A DNA stretch of 64,000 nucleotides from the NCBI RefSeq assembly GCF_905220565.1, contig NC_059418.1, positions 9,043,441 through 9,107,440 on the forward strand, written 5' to 3'. Origin of the DNA: Melitaea cinxia (Eukaryota; Arthropoda; Insecta; Lepidoptera; Nymphalidae). Made by a program: the position numbers and the translations under genes. This document shows, in pieces, positions 12,049 to 23,344 of the stretch (position 1 is its first letter; every line of letters begins with the position of its first letter). The notes under the pieces were generated by a model. The model was not told the origin of the DNA and did not search any database. It saw only the letters and a list, made by a program, of their open reading frames with translations.

Positions 12049-12671
12049 TTTAACCGACTTCCAAAAAAGGAGGAGGTTCTCAATTCGACTGTATTTTTTT
12101 TTTTTTTTTTTTTTTTATGTATGTTACATCAGAACTTTTCACTGGGTGGAGCGATTTCGACAAATTTTCTTTTAATCAATAGGTGGTGTGTGCCAATTGG
12201 TCCCATTTAAATTTATTTGAGATCTAACAACTACTTTTCGAGCTATATCTAATAATGCGTTTTTACTTGACGCTTTTTTCGTCGACCTACGTTGTATTAT
12301 ACCACATAACTTTCTACTGGATGTACCGATTTTGATAATTCTTTTTTTGTTGGAAAGGAGATATCCCAAGTTTAGTACCATGATAAGAAAACCAGGATCT
12401 GATGATGGGATCCTAGAGAAATCGAGGGAAACTCTTGAAAATCCGCAATAACTTTTTACTGGGTGTACCGATTTTAATCATTTTTAATTTAATCGAAAGC
12501 TGATGTTTGTCATGTGGTCACATATAAATTTTATAGAGATTTGATAACTACTTTTTGAGTAATCTTTCATAACGTGTAGTTACTTGACTATTTTTTCGTC
12601 GATCTACGTTGTATTACTCGTCGATGTAATTGAAGTCGGTTTTTTTTTCGTTTGTCTGCAAACACAATTAT
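12049..12671 (+). mobile_element. HINE with an empty paralogous site
   Basis: The element runs from TAACCGACTTCC to the 'TTTGTCTGCAAACAC' hairpin variant and AATTAT. In the other D copy the flanks are directly joined ('GCTTTTTGTTTTTCTCGATT' at 58920-58940). Comparing the two places the insertion in a run of T with at most a 1-2 bp duplication. That is the T|T targeting known for Helentron-type elements, and unlike TIR transposons. A poly-T run lies near 12100. Confidence 0.85.
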
Positions 12672-13559
12672 TCTCGATTACGAATAATGAATCGCGCTGG
12701 CAAGATTTTTGTCCTTGTATATAACGTTAAGTAGGTATATTAATTTCGAAAAATTGATTTAAGGTCCTGCGAGTGACGCTTAACAGTTTTACTTAAGAAT
12801 TTCACATTTACCATAAAGAAGTTGTATACATTAGAGAAGGTGTCTCGTTTATATTTTTAAAAACAGCAGAAACTTTGACCTTATCTAAGTCTACGGTTCT
12901 TCTATTATAAGCCATGATGAGAAATTAAAGACAAAAGCGAAATGAAATGAAATAAAGACCTAATGGACGTGTTTACAAAAAATAATTATTGTGTTGGTAG
13001 ATTCGTAATTTAATTTAAAACTACCGTCACATAAAAATTACAAAATAAGACAGTATGGAAATGAGCTTTATTGAGAGCTTAAGAAATTATTCCAATTTAA
13101 AATGTACGGCACAGCCAGTTCGCAGTACCACAAGGAATCTAATATTTTTACCGACCGGAACACGCTTACATCAACTTGATTTCCTACCAATACACATTAC
13201 ATGAAGACATTGTCATACTGCGTTCTTATTGGTGGGACGGTACACGTATTAGAACCGTCGCAATATTAAATTGATTAATTAAAATTATAAATCAGAAAAG
13301 AATTGCATAGAATTGACTTCTATGATTATAATAACATTTTAACGGTTATTATTTATTTACAAATTTAAACAGTGAAAGCGATTTGTGTAATTGTGTTTGC
13401 TCTCAAAACAAAAAACTGACTTCAATTACATCGACGTCATACAACGCAAGCAGACGCAGTCAAGTAAATACGCATTGTTAGACATATTGTATATACAGCG
13501 TAGTTGTATCATTCGAGCGCAGTGCTTTGTCAAATTCACGCACTACAAACTTTTCTCTT

Positions 13560-14215
13560 AGATACTCTGGGGCCTTGAACATAAAACTCTTATATACCGG
13601 CAAATACGGTGACTTATGTGTATAGGCGAGTCGTAACGATAAGCGATTCATTTTAATTTTTATTATTAATCTCAATTTATTATAAGTTAATAATGTATTA
13701 GGGTTCCGTTCCACCTACATGGTGATAGGGGACGGAACTAGAAAAAATTAAGTGAGTCTCTTATGAACTATTAGCGCTAGCTAACTACAGCCAACGCTAG
13801 CAAAGCAAGACATTCTCATAATCGACTATAAACACAATAATAAAAACCTTGCCACCGCGATTCGTAACTCGATGAGTGCCATCTGCTACCAAGTAGAAAC
13901 ATACAGCGTACATGCGCTTTGTTTGATCGATGTAGCTTTGATCGAACCATGAGCGCCATCTATGAACAAATTGCAACATACACCGAACATGTCTAGAAAT
14001 GTTCAGTCGTTGATTGGCCTATTACGGGTAATGAATCGTGGTTTCAAGATTTTATTTCTTCTATATAAAGTCGGTTATAATACTTTTGAATGCAGGAGAA
14101 CGGTCTCGTTCGTGAACCGCTTACACGATGATACCGTTCTCTCATTTTTAATATTTTCCCGCAAAAGTTGAGCAATTTTAGATGTCTAATAAATAAATAA
14201 TGTAATAAATTTAAT
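13560..14215 (+). repeat. Family A foldback repeat, copy 3 (complete arms)
   Basis: A leader 'ACTCTTATATACCGGCAAAT' is shared only with the copy at 63392. Then come the head hairpin (13697-13736), the left M1 arm, two cores ('GAGTGCCATCTGC' at 13875, 'GAGCGCCATCTATGAAC' at 13951), the right M1 arm ('AATCGTGGTTTCAAGATTTT') and the 'AGAACGGTCTCGTTCGTG' tail. Confidence 0.8.
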
Positions 14216-14805
14216 TTCGAGCAGTATCATTACAAGACATGTGTTTACTTGTTTTATTATATAACTCTCGTTGTCCTGGCGGTTGTAGCCATGTCTGTAG
14301 TATGGTTGTAAGTATGTCATGTATGTCATTAGACCATGTATATAATATAAAAGCTTGTCCCGAGATTTACCTCTGTAGATAAACAATTAAATTAAACAAA
14401 TGATTTTTAATTTTTAAATATTTTCAAACTAAGTAATTACGAGAACTTAAATCTCGCGACAAGAACATATCAGTACAAACGAAAAACCAGGAACTTAAAA
14501 TAACTAACGACCAACGTGGAAAAAAGCCTAAAATAATATATGACATTAGACCATAAACACTTATTGTAGATATTAAGATTCAAAATAAGGTTGTATAGAT
14601 ATTTGAAATGGGTAATCATAACGATCTACGCACTAAGTAACATGAGAGATGGAGACCCAATGCTCAGTTCGCGCTTCCTACATTCCGGAAATATGTCTTG
14701 TCGTGTGTTTTTAATAATTGTCAAAACGGAAAAAAACTCGAGTTCATTAGTCACACGTCAGGAATTGTTTTTTCTAAATTTAGAATTATTTAATTGACAT
14801 TATGC
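14216..14805. other. No gene; family A trailing sequence then unassigned DNA
   Basis: About 14216-14300 ('ACAAGACATGTGTTTACTTG', 'GTCCTGGCGGTTGTA') matches sequence downstream of other A copies, for example near 49930. The rest shows nothing I can assign. Confidence 0.45.
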
Positions 14806-14809
14806 ACAA

Positions 14810-14960
14810 CAACAAGAATCTTACCACCACAATTCAGTGTTTGTAACCAATCAATCAACGACTGAACATTCATTGCCTTTCGGTTATGTTTCGACTTGAT
14901 GATAGATGGCTCGTCGGTTCCATTTACTTCATCGTGGTGTCAAGATTTTAGATATTCTCA
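14810..14960. repeat. M1 palindrome
   Basis: Left arm 'AATCTTACCACCACAATTCA' and right arm 'TTCATCGTGGTGTCAAGATT' are inverted copies flanking a core with 'GACTTGATGATAGATGGC'. The arms are imperfect, about 45-50 bp each. Confidence 0.7.
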
Positions 14961-15029
14961 TGAAATTATAATTTTCTTCAAAATATACTGAATATTCTAA
15001 TATCGACCGCACCAAACTATCGCTTTCGT

Positions 15030-15262
15030 GTTTTTATCCCTTTTAAGTGACATTGGCGACGTCATCCGTGCTATTTCTGCACTATTGAAAGCCACTAAGC
15101 CAAATGGACCGGTTTCTCTGTTTGGTATTCTACATTAAATCCTTTCCTTTGATACCCATAATGTAGTAAACCAAAAAAAAAATCTAGCCTGCCATCTTTC
15201 CAAGTCCACCATATTGAATTTAGAGTAACGTCACTTTGTTTTTCGAGTTGCTCTCAGGAAGC
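15030..15262 (-). repeat. Family H fragment
   Basis: On the minus strand it carries 'ACTACATTATGGGTATCAAA' and a 'GGACTTGGAAAGATGGC' stretch comparable to 'ACTACAATATGGGTATCAAA' and neighbouring text at 62200-62330. It is strongly diverged. Confidence 0.4.
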
Positions 15263-15404
15263 CACCACATGCTGGTATTGTACAATACCCTTAGAATTAT
15301 ACCTTTAGAATTATAAGAGACTTTCTTAAAAAGGTCCAGTTCGGAAATTAAACTGTACAGAGATCGGTCGCTCCGTCATACCACGCATCAAATGAATGTT
15401 GGCT

Positions 15405-15600
15405 TATGTCTAGACTTGTTGATAGATGGCGCTCATCGTCAGTGGCACAAAGCAGAATCACGTTGGCTAAATTTTTATTGTTGTGTTAGTGTCCATTACT
15501 GTTGTTACCACGTTAATTTTTTGTTGATTAGTGTGATCAATTTTTGTAGGTCCGTTATTCGAATGTAACAACGGAACCCCTTCTTAATCCCTTCCCCCAA
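15405..15600. repeat. M1 half and inverted head hairpin
   Basis: An exact 'GATAGATGGCGCTCATCG' lies at 15421, followed by a weak 'GAATCACGTTGGCTAAATTT' arm. About 15552-15590 is the head hairpin in reverse orientation ('TAACAACGGAACCCC'). This order is the mirror image of that in family A. Confidence 0.6.
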
Positions 15601-15944
15601 TCTTTAATTTTAAAACTTTTTGTTAAATTTTAATACGAATAAATTATTAAAAAATTTCAAAAAAGTGAAAATGACTACAAAATAATATCGATAGAGTGGT
15701 GCAGCATTCAATGCTCAAATAACAATAAAACGATGTTATATTAATATACGGAGCGATGTTTTAGTAATAAATTTCTGTTAAAGCTGTGAGTGCACAGAAG
15801 TCTAAAGCGTTTTGAAATTATTTATTTTCATTGTTAAGGTGGTTGCTGTTTCATTAAGATAGAGACGACGGCACGAGCGAGGAGTTTTCAGCGTTACTCC
15901 GAACAGCTATTCGATTTTTCCAAATTATCACAATCGACTTTACA
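15601..15944. other. No feature recognised
   Basis: AT-rich DNA with a slightly GC-richer stretch near 15870; no coding or repeat match was seen. Confidence 0.45.
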
Positions 15945-16110
15945 TACAAAAACAAAAATCTTACGACCGCGGTTATGTATTTGTAACCAACGACTGTACA
16001 TTCATCGACATTAGATTAAGTTTCGACTTGTTAATAGATGACGTTCACCTGCGGCTTCGTAAACTTAATCGCGACGGTAAGATTAATTTGTAGATATATA
16101 TATGTTGTAA
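15945..16110. repeat. M1 palindrome
   Basis: Left arm 'AAAAATCTTACGACCGCGGT', right arm 'ATCGCGACGGTAAGATTAAT', central 'GACTTGTTAATAGATGACG'. The core is decayed (ATGACG instead of ATGGCG). Confidence 0.7.
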
Positions 16111-16342
16111 TATAAAATTCTATTAGATGCCGAAAATAATGATAGGTGACTGTATAAGTACACCTAACACTGTTTCAGGCAATTTTTGAATTATAATTTC
16201 GTTCTTATCATATGGTACCTCCCCAGTCGGACTGCTCCAAATTTTGAACGGGATATGTCCTGCTATATCCTACCTCAGTTAATTAGGCTAGATTGTGTAA
16301 TGGTGTGTGTGCTGTGTCGGCGGTGCGGTTTTTTACTTCTCT

Positions 16343-16390
16343 TTGTAATTTAAGTCGGTTTTTTTTTCGTTTGAAGGCAAGCAATTATTT
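16343..16390 (+). mobile_element. HINE 3' terminus fragment
   Basis: Only the last ~48 bp remain: 'AAGTCGGTTTTTTTTTCG', a damaged hairpin and AATTATT. Confidence 0.65.
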
Positions 16391-16414
16391 GACTTATAAT
16401 CACGTATGTGTATA

Positions 16415-16735
16415 CTGGTAGGGCACAGCAGGAATTTCCTGCTCAAAATCTCAAAATATGGAGCAGCCCGACTGGGGTAGTACCTCGACCTTACAGAAGA
16501 TAACAGCTAAATAATACTGTTTTCAAGCAGTATTGTGTACCTTGGGGAGTAAGGTGACCAGAACTCCTTGGGGGGGGGGGGGGGGATTGGGTCGGCAGCG
16601 TGCCTGCGATGCTTTTAGTTCGGTCTGCAACATCTATAAGCCTACAATCGCTTACAATTGCTTACAATCACGTAAGCCGTATGATTGTTTGCCGACCGAG
16701 CTATATATAAAAAACTACTAGATACTGTTACAAAA
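16415..16735 (+). mobile_element. LINE 3' tail with a 16-G tract
   Basis: Contains 'GGAGCAGCCCGACTGGGGTA', 'GGTGACCAGAACTCC' and 'AAGCCGTATGATTGTTTGCC', the order seen in the tails at 10720, 20130 and 57570. At 16570-16585 there are 16 consecutive G where other copies have short interrupted G runs. Family C begins about 40 bp downstream. Confidence 0.7.
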
Positions 16736-17969
16736 ATTGACACTCGAAGTTCAGAATTTTGTCTTTAATATAGTTACGTAGACCAAGCACACTCAATATT
16801 GGATGTACTCGTGTGTTTCTACTTGTTACTAGATGGCACTCATCGTCGGTTGCTTATTGTGAATCGCGGTAACGAGATTTATATTTTTATATGTAAAGTT
16901 AATTACGATCACTTCGAAAATTGAATATCTTGGAGAGCCGCATAACGCATCGTTATATGTATCTCCAAATATTCACAAATATTTAAATTATAAATTTCAA
17001 AACAAATATTCAACGTCGTCATAGACGACACTTACAGACGGTCACCAATACTGAATCGCTGTGTGAAATTGAATTACACTTACAATCACACAATGAAATG
17101 GCGTACAAAGTTAATGATCAGTGTTTATCGTTATTGCTATTTCAACTATATGTAGTCTCTGAATGTCCCGTTACTCTTCTAAGCACAGCTCTGTGAGACG
17201 AGCAGACAGCTTTCCATTCATACCTTTGGGAAATGAAACTGCATAAATAATGTTTTGAAACTGAGCAGTTATTTACGTCTGTCAGTATTCATTATTTACA
17301 GTGGGTATACATTTGACAAGTCAACAGTTAGTCTATATGTAAAGACCTCGTAACCTTGTCAAAACAATTAATATTTAAGCATGTTAAAGCTCGGTTCAAT
17401 AATTGTGTTTGCTCGCTAACGAGAAAAAAAAAACGACTTCAATTACATTGACTAGTACCTAATGTAACCCAGTAATACAACGTGGGTAGATGAAAAAATA
17501 GTCAAGTAAGTACGCGCTGTCAAAGATTACACAAAAAATAGTCAGCCATTAAAAAAAATCACTACGTTCCATATTTCCGTGAGCTCATAGCTGTAAAGGA
17601 ACTTTGTTACTAAACATCTTCATCCGTCTGTAACAAGACTGACATAAATAATAATTAAAATTGGTTTTCCTTGTAAGACGTGTGTGTATTTCTTTATTTA
17701 TACCCAACTTCCAAAACAGGAGAAGATTTTCCATTAGATTGTATTTCTTTATGTATTAAAAAAAAGAATCATCGAACCAGATCCCATGCAGTAAAAAGTT
17801 CTCGGATAAGGCACTTAAAATACGGTGGAAGTGATAACCTCCTACTTTTGTGAAATTGGTTAAAAATAAAAATAAAAAGTCAATGCCCTAAGATAACAAG
17901 CTATTATAATTGAGTTTGTTTCGTTTTTACTTGTTTGTATATCTACCATTTTAACGCACATTGTGCATA

Positions 17970-18110
17970 GACTAGCCCGTTGGCGCAGTTTGTAGTGGTC
18001 CTTCTTACTGCTCCACGGTTTGCGGGTTCGATTCCCGCCTGAGTCTGTTAGAAGTATTATTTGTGTTTATTTATTTATTTATATGTATATGAATTATTTC
18101 TATGTACACA
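17970..18110 (+). mobile_element. tRNA-derived SINE, copy 1
   Basis: The head contains a box-A-like 'TTGGCGCAGTTTGTAG' and an exact box B 'GGTTCGATTCC', followed by 'CGCCTGAGTCTG' and a TTTATTTATT tail. It is a SINE rather than a tRNA gene because the same head with the same 3' text occurs at 21520, 48445 and 58245, and no cloverleaf acceptor stem is intact. Confidence 0.8.
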
Positions 18111-18116
18111 CAAACT

Positions 18117-18240
18117 AGCCTATCGCAGTCCACTGCTGGACATAGGCCTCCAGAAATTCACGTCAAAAATGGCGTGAACTTACGTGTGTTGGCCATATTC
18201 ACCACGCTGGGGAGGTGATGGTGTGATGAAAATGATGACG
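18117..18240 (-). mobile_element. LINE 3' tail (antisense)
   Basis: Read on the minus strand it ends 'GGCCTATGTCCAGCAGTGG' with the 'CGCCATTTTTGACGTGAA' block upstream. At the same place in unit 2 the tail is in the opposite orientation with an extra inverted piece. Confidence 0.7.
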
Positions 18241-19194
18241 ACATTTGTCTTTTAACGAGTCAAAACACAGCGAATATTATCTTTTCCCTTTTGCGATAAG
18301 CTATATAAGTAGAGATATATCAGGTAAATTATGTGAACAGGTCAATCATCACGAGTTGCGACCCATGTTCATTTTTACATATTAATATTATGTTTCGTAA
18401 GTAAATGTATTAGGGTTCCGTTTCTCCTACATGGTGATAGGGGACGGAATTAGAAAAATTGTAGTGAATAAGTTACTATCTTATGAACTATTAGCGCTAG
18501 CTACAGTGCTAACTACACATTAACTACTGTGCTAACACTAGCAAAGCAAGACATTCTCATGATTGATAATGAACACAATAATGAAAACCTAGCCACCGCG
18601 ATTTGTAACGTGATGAGTGCCACCTGTTACCAAGTAGAAACATACTCGGTACATTCGCTTTTGTTTGATCGGCCTAGCTTTGCTCGAACCATGAGCACCA
18701 TCTATCAACAAGTTGCAACATACAGCGAACATGTCTAGGAAGGTTCAGTCGTTGATTGGTCTGTTACGAATAATTAATTGTATTGTTAAGATTTTATTCC
18801 TTCTATGTAAAGTCAGTTACGATACTTTTGACAGCGGAAGAGGTCTCGTTCATGTACCGCTTACCAGACGGTTTCGATCTCTCATTTCTGATAATTTCCC
18901 GCAAAACTTGAAACTAATTACAGATATATAATTAATGTAATAAATAAAAGTTATGGCGTAGCCCACACAAGACATGTGTTTATTTATTTATTTTATTAAT
19001 AAACTCACGCTGTCCATCAATAAGTTGCAACAAACACCAAACATTCAATACGTTGGACCTGCTCATTTGCGAACTGCCCTTAAGACTAATTTTTTACCGT
19101 GATTGTTACTTTTTATGGAAATAGATAAGATTGTGTTTTACTTGATGTTGAATAATGATCTTCACCCATAACAATTATCGTAACAAGGAAACGT

Positions 19195-20010
19195 AAGTAA
19201 TGACAATTATTTTATGATTAAAAAAATCTTTATGGTACACCACATTTTACAAATCAAAATTTTATATGAAACGTTTTTAAAAGTATATAATATACTATCA
19301 AATAATATTATTCAAAATTACCCCTTTTCATACAACCCATTGAATCCATTGAATTAACCACAATTGAATACGTAAATAACTTCAAGCAAATGTATTCTAA
19401 TTATATCTTCTCATTAAATAGCTTTATATTCACTTTAATCATTTTAATTTTACGTAAAAAATAGTTCAACGTAATATTAACTCACTGGTCCACACTTCCT
19501 CGATTGACTTTTTTGGTTGCATGAATGTTGTTAAAATATATCTACTTTGACAACTACGGAGGTTCTGCCTACGCCTCCCTTAGTGTCAAGAAGATAAAAC
19601 ACCAATTTCATAATTACCTTTTTCTACTGTAATAAAAATCGACCAGTCTTTAAATTAAGAGCGGTCGAATTAATTTTGGAGATAGGCGAAATTATGCCTA
19701 TAAACGGTCAAATTTTGAGGTTAAAGGTTAGGTTAAATTTTTTATTCGTCGGCTCTTAATATAAGATTTACCTAAAAATCTTGCCACCGCGATTGAGAAT
19801 TTGTGTTTAATCACGAGTCCTATCTATCAACAAGTCAAAACATAACGAATATTTTCTGTGTCTCCTGTGACAAATTATATAATACAATTTGAGTTATATT
19901 TTTTCTTGCTGGGCATTATCATAGAGAAAAAAAAGGATTTTGTTTGGTCTACTTACGTTATTCTACCTGCCGTAGTTACCGAAATAATTTTTGATTGATT
20001 GATTAGTTTC
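19195..20010 (+). repeat. Family E, copy 1
   Basis: Blocks 'AATATATCTACTTTGACA', 'CCTTAGTGTCAAGAAGATAA', 'TCTTGCCACCGCGATTGAG' plus a decayed M1 core ('TCCTATCTATCAACAAGTC', about 19808), and 'TTATTCTACCTGCCGTAGTT' match 60755-61930 in order. No coding signal. Confidence 0.65.
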
Positions 20011-20129
20011 ATGGCTTTAAGTTGTGCCAAAATTATATCTTTTTGAAATTAAAACTTATGTAAATTAGGAAAAATAATCTACTTTAAACACAACAGAGAA
20101 AACCTTGCCACCGTGATTATTAATTTGAT

Positions 20130-20372
20130 TAACAGAGGTAGGGCACCGCAGTAAATTTCCTGCTCGAAATATGGAGCAGCCCGACTGGGGAAGTAGAGTC
20201 GTGTTCTTGTGGTGAGCAAGGAGACCAGAACTCCTGGGAGGAATAGGAGATAGGGTCGGCAACGCGTTTGCAATACTTCTGGTATCGTCTGCAACGTCTA
20301 TAAGCTACGGTAATCGCTTGCCACCAGGTTGAGCCGTACGCTTGTTTGCCTACCTAGTTATATAAAATAAAA
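20130..20372 (+). mobile_element. LINE 3' tail
   Basis: 'GGAGCAGCCCGACTGGGGAA' through 'GAGCCGTACGCTTGTTTGCC' and a TATATAAAATAAAA end. It immediately precedes family C, as at 16415. Confidence 0.7.
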
Positions 20373-21519
20373 TACTAGATACTGTTTAAAAAAATTAACA
20401 CTTGCACTACAAAATTTCTTAAATTAAGTTACGCAGATCAAGCACAGTCAATATCGGATGTACTGGTATGTTTCTACTTGTTACTAGATGGCACTCATCG
20501 TTGGTTACTTATTGTGAATCGCGGTAACGAGATTTATATTTTTATATGTAAAGTTAATTACGATCACTTCGAAAATTGAAAATCTTGGAGAGCCGCATAA
20601 CGCATCGTTATTCTGTTTTCCATATTTTCGCAAATATTTAAATTATAAATTTCAAAATAAATATTCAACGTCGTCACAGACGACACTTACAGACGGTTAC
20701 CAATACTGGATCGCTGTGAGAAGATTAATAATTGAGACGAACAGACAGCGACGATGAGTTTTATTAGTGTCGTTCCTTTAAAACCTTTGGGAAACGAAAC
20801 TGCAAAAATAGTGTTTTGAATTTTAGCAGTTATTTACTTATGTCGGTATCCATTGTTTACAATATTTACAGTAGGTATATATTTGAAAAGTCGACAGTTA
20901 GTCTATATGTAAAGACCTCGTAACCTTGTCAAAACAATTGATATTTAAGCGTGTTAAAGCTCAGTTCAATAATTGTGTTTGCTCGCTAACGAGAAATAAA
21001 GCGACTTCAATTATATTGACTAGTAATGTAACCCAGTAATACAACGTGGGTAGACGAAAAAATAGTCAAGAAAGTATGCGATATCAAAAATTACTCAAAA
21101 AGTAGTAATCCAATTTAAAAAAAAATCACAACGTTTCAGATTTCCGTGAGCTCGTAACCGTAAAGGATTTTTGTTACTAAACATCGTCGCCCGTCTGTAA
21201 CAAGACTAACATAAATAATAATTACAATTGGCTTTCCTTGTAACACGTATTGTACACGTATGTATTTCTTTATTTTTATCCGACTTCCAAAACAAGAAAA
21301 GATTCTCGATTCGATTGTATTTTTTTATGTATTAAAAAAAAAAGAATCATCGAACTAGGTCTCATGCAGTAAAAAGTTCTCGGGTAAGACACTTAAAATA
21401 AGGTGGAATTGATAATCTCCTACTTTCTTGAAATGCCTTAATATAACAAACTACTATCATTGACTTTGTTTTGTTTTTACTTGTTTTAATATCTACTATT
21501 ATAACGCACATTGTCCATA

Positions 21520-21755
21520 GCCTAGTTGGCGCAGTTTGTAGTGTTTGTGTTTTTACTTCTCCGCGGGTTGTGGGTTCGATTCCCACCTGAGTCTGCTAGT
21601 AATACTTGTATTTATTTATTTATATGTATATGCATTATCTCGATCTATATTTATCAAATCAATATTCAACATCTGCTGTTACATGTACCACGAGCATTAA
21701 GTTGCTTACCATAGGAAAAAACGACCGAGTGTGTATGTTATAAGACAAAAAAAAC
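21520..21755 (+). mobile_element. tRNA-derived SINE, copy 2
   Basis: Head 'TTGGCGCAGTTTGTAGTG' and box B 'GGTTCGATTCC' with downstream 'TGCTGTTACATGTACCACG' and 'GACCGAGTGTGTATG'. It lies at the same position within unit 2 as copy 1 in unit 1 and copy 3 in unit 3. Confidence 0.8.
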
Positions 21756-21924
21756 CATACTCTGAAATGCCAAGTATTTACCTATTAAAGATCTTGAGAT
21801 AGCCCTGTGACACGAACAGACAACAGAATGAACAGGAGTCTTAGTCATAATTAGAAGTTCCGTTACACACAGTGACGTGGTAAGGAACTGCAAAAATTCG
21901 CAAGATAAACACACACACACATAC

Positions 21925-22085
21925 ACACACGCTTGCCTCCATAAGTTCGCGCCAAAAATGGCGTGAATTCCCCAGCGTGGTGAATATGGGCAACACACGT
22001 GAGTTTACGCCATTTTTGGCGTGGATTTGAGGAGACCTATGTCTGGCAATGGACTGCGATAGGCTGAAGTGATGGTGTGATGATA
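21925..22085 (+). mobile_element. LINE 3' tail with inverted 5' segment
   Basis: The right part reads 'TTACGCCATTTTTGGCGTGG' and 'GCAATGGACTGCGATAGGC' with a TGATGATAATGG tail. The left ~45 bp ('CGCGCCAAAAATGGCGTG') is the same LINE text inverted, giving a foldback. This is the footprint expected from twin priming at LINE integration. Confidence 0.6.
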
Positions 22086-22732
22086 ATGGTGATGACATTT
22101 ATCTATTATCGAGTAAAAACATAGCGAAAATTATCTGCGCCTCCTGCGATAAGCTATATAAGTCGAGTTATAATATCAGGTAAATTAAGTGAACAGGTGA
22201 ATCGTCACGGGTACCGACCCGTGTTAATTTTTGTGTATTAATTATGGTATGTAAGTAAATGTATTAGGGTTCCGTTTCTCCTACTTGGGAATAGGGGACG
22301 GAATTCAAAAAATTACAACACACTTCGATTTTTCTTATGAACTATTAGCGCTAGCTACAGCGTTAACTACAATATTAACTACTGTGCTTAACGCTAGCAA
22401 AGTAAGACATTCTCATAATCGACTATAAACATAATAATAAAAACCTTGCCACCGCGATTTGTAACTCGATGAGTGCCATCTGTTACCAAGTAGAAACATG
22501 CACGGTACATTCGCTTTTCTTTGATCGGCGTAGTTTTGCTCGAACCATGAGCGCCATCTATCAACAACTTGCAACATACAACGAACACGTCTAGGAATGT
22601 TCAGTCGTTGATTGGTCTATTACGAGTAATTAATCGTGTTGTTAAGATTTTATTTCTTCTATATAAACTCTGTTATTATAGTTTTAAAAGCGGGAGAACG
22701 GTGCTTGCACGATGATACTGTTCTCTTATTTT

Positions 22733-23340
22733 TTAACCGACTTCCAAAAAGGAGGAGGTTCTCAATTCGACTTTTTTTTTCTTTTTATGTATGTTACATC
22801 AGAACTTTTGACCGTGTGGACCGATTTCGACTATCTTTTTTTAATCGAAAGGTGGTGTGTGTTAATTGGTCCCATTTAAATTTTATGAGATCTAACAACT
22901 ACTTTTCGAGTTATATCTAATAATGCATTTTTACTTGATGCTTTTTTCGTCGACCTACGTTGTATTATACCGCATAACTTTCTACTGGATGTACCGATTT
23001 TGATATTTCTTTTTTTGTTGGAAAGAAGATATCCTTAGTTTAGTACTATGATAAGGAAACCAGGATCTGATGATGGGATCCCAGAGAAATCGATTGAAAC
23101 TCTTGAAAATCCGCAATAACTTTTTACTGGGTGTACCGCTTTTAATTATTTTTAATTTAATCGAAAGCTGATGTTTGTCATCTGGTCACATATAAATTTT
23201 ATTGAGATCTGATAACTACTTTTTGAGTAATCTTTGATAACGCGTAGTTACTTGACTATTTTGTCGTCGATCTACGCTGTATTACTCGTCGATGTAATTG
23301 AAGTCGGTTTTTTTTTTCGTTTGCGAGCAAACACAATTAT
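22733..23340 (+). mobile_element. HINE, full length, single central monomer
   Basis: From TTTAACCGACTTCC to 'CGTTTGCGAGCAAACACAA' and TTAT. It has one copy of the 'GATGATGGGATCCCAGAG' monomer. It lies between family A and family F without an obvious target duplication. Confidence 0.8.
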
Positions 23341-23344
23341 TTTA

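Larger units (their letters stand above)
10086..13480 (+). repeat. Family D, copy 1 (~3.3 kb, with nested insertions)
   Basis: It aligns in order with 56915-60200. Landmarks are 'CATCTGTCAACAAGTCGAAA' (10312), a LINE tail (10720-10960), 'GAGCTACATCCGCGAGGGAG' (about 11862) and 'GTTGTATACATTAGAGAAGG' (about 12821). This copy has two private insertions: an AATAAA-tailed LINE remnant (11300-11640) and a full HINE (12049-12671). The other D copy instead carries a SINE at 58245. Short reading frames across it (for instance about 10376-10654) recur at 57231 with amino-acid changes, so they are not called genes. Confidence 0.8.
16777..18960 (+). repeat. Composite unit 1: C + SINE + LINE tail + A
   Basis: This is one of three ~2.2-2.5 kb segments with the same part order (others 20428-22730 and 47366-49870). 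Parts: C (16777-17969), which starts with the M1 half 'TACTAGATGGCACTCATCG' and contains a decayed HINE (17400-17860); a tRNA-headed SINE (17970-18110); an antisense LINE tail (18117-18240); a linker with 'GCGATAAGCTATATAAGT'; and family A (18410-18960). The shared SINE position indicates that the copies spread or duplicated after the SINE had inserted. Confidence 0.8.
20428..22730 (+). repeat. Composite unit 2: C + SINE + LINE tail + A
   Basis: Parts: C (20428-21519); SINE (21520-21755); a head-hairpin piece 'GTTCCGTTACACACAGTGAC' (about 21850); a LINE tail with an inverted 5' piece (21925-22085); a linker; family A (22255-22730). Family A here has both cores (about 22474 and 22549) and ends where a HINE begins. 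It is about as close to unit 3 as to unit 1 by eye; exact identities need alignment. Confidence 0.8.

Noticed and set aside
17970..18060. tRNA gene suggested by internal boxes A and B.
   Set aside because: The same head recurs at 21520, 48445 and 58245 with identical non-tRNA 3' text, and I could not form a full cloverleaf. It is a SINE.
18529..18738. A 69-codon frame starting MLTLAKQDIL and ending SEHV recurs in five or six family A copies, suggesting a small conserved peptide.
   Set aside because: The minus strand is equally open in several copies, differences between copies are mostly amino-acid changing, start positions vary, and the frame runs through the palindromic M1 DNA. Openness is explained by shared recent ancestry.
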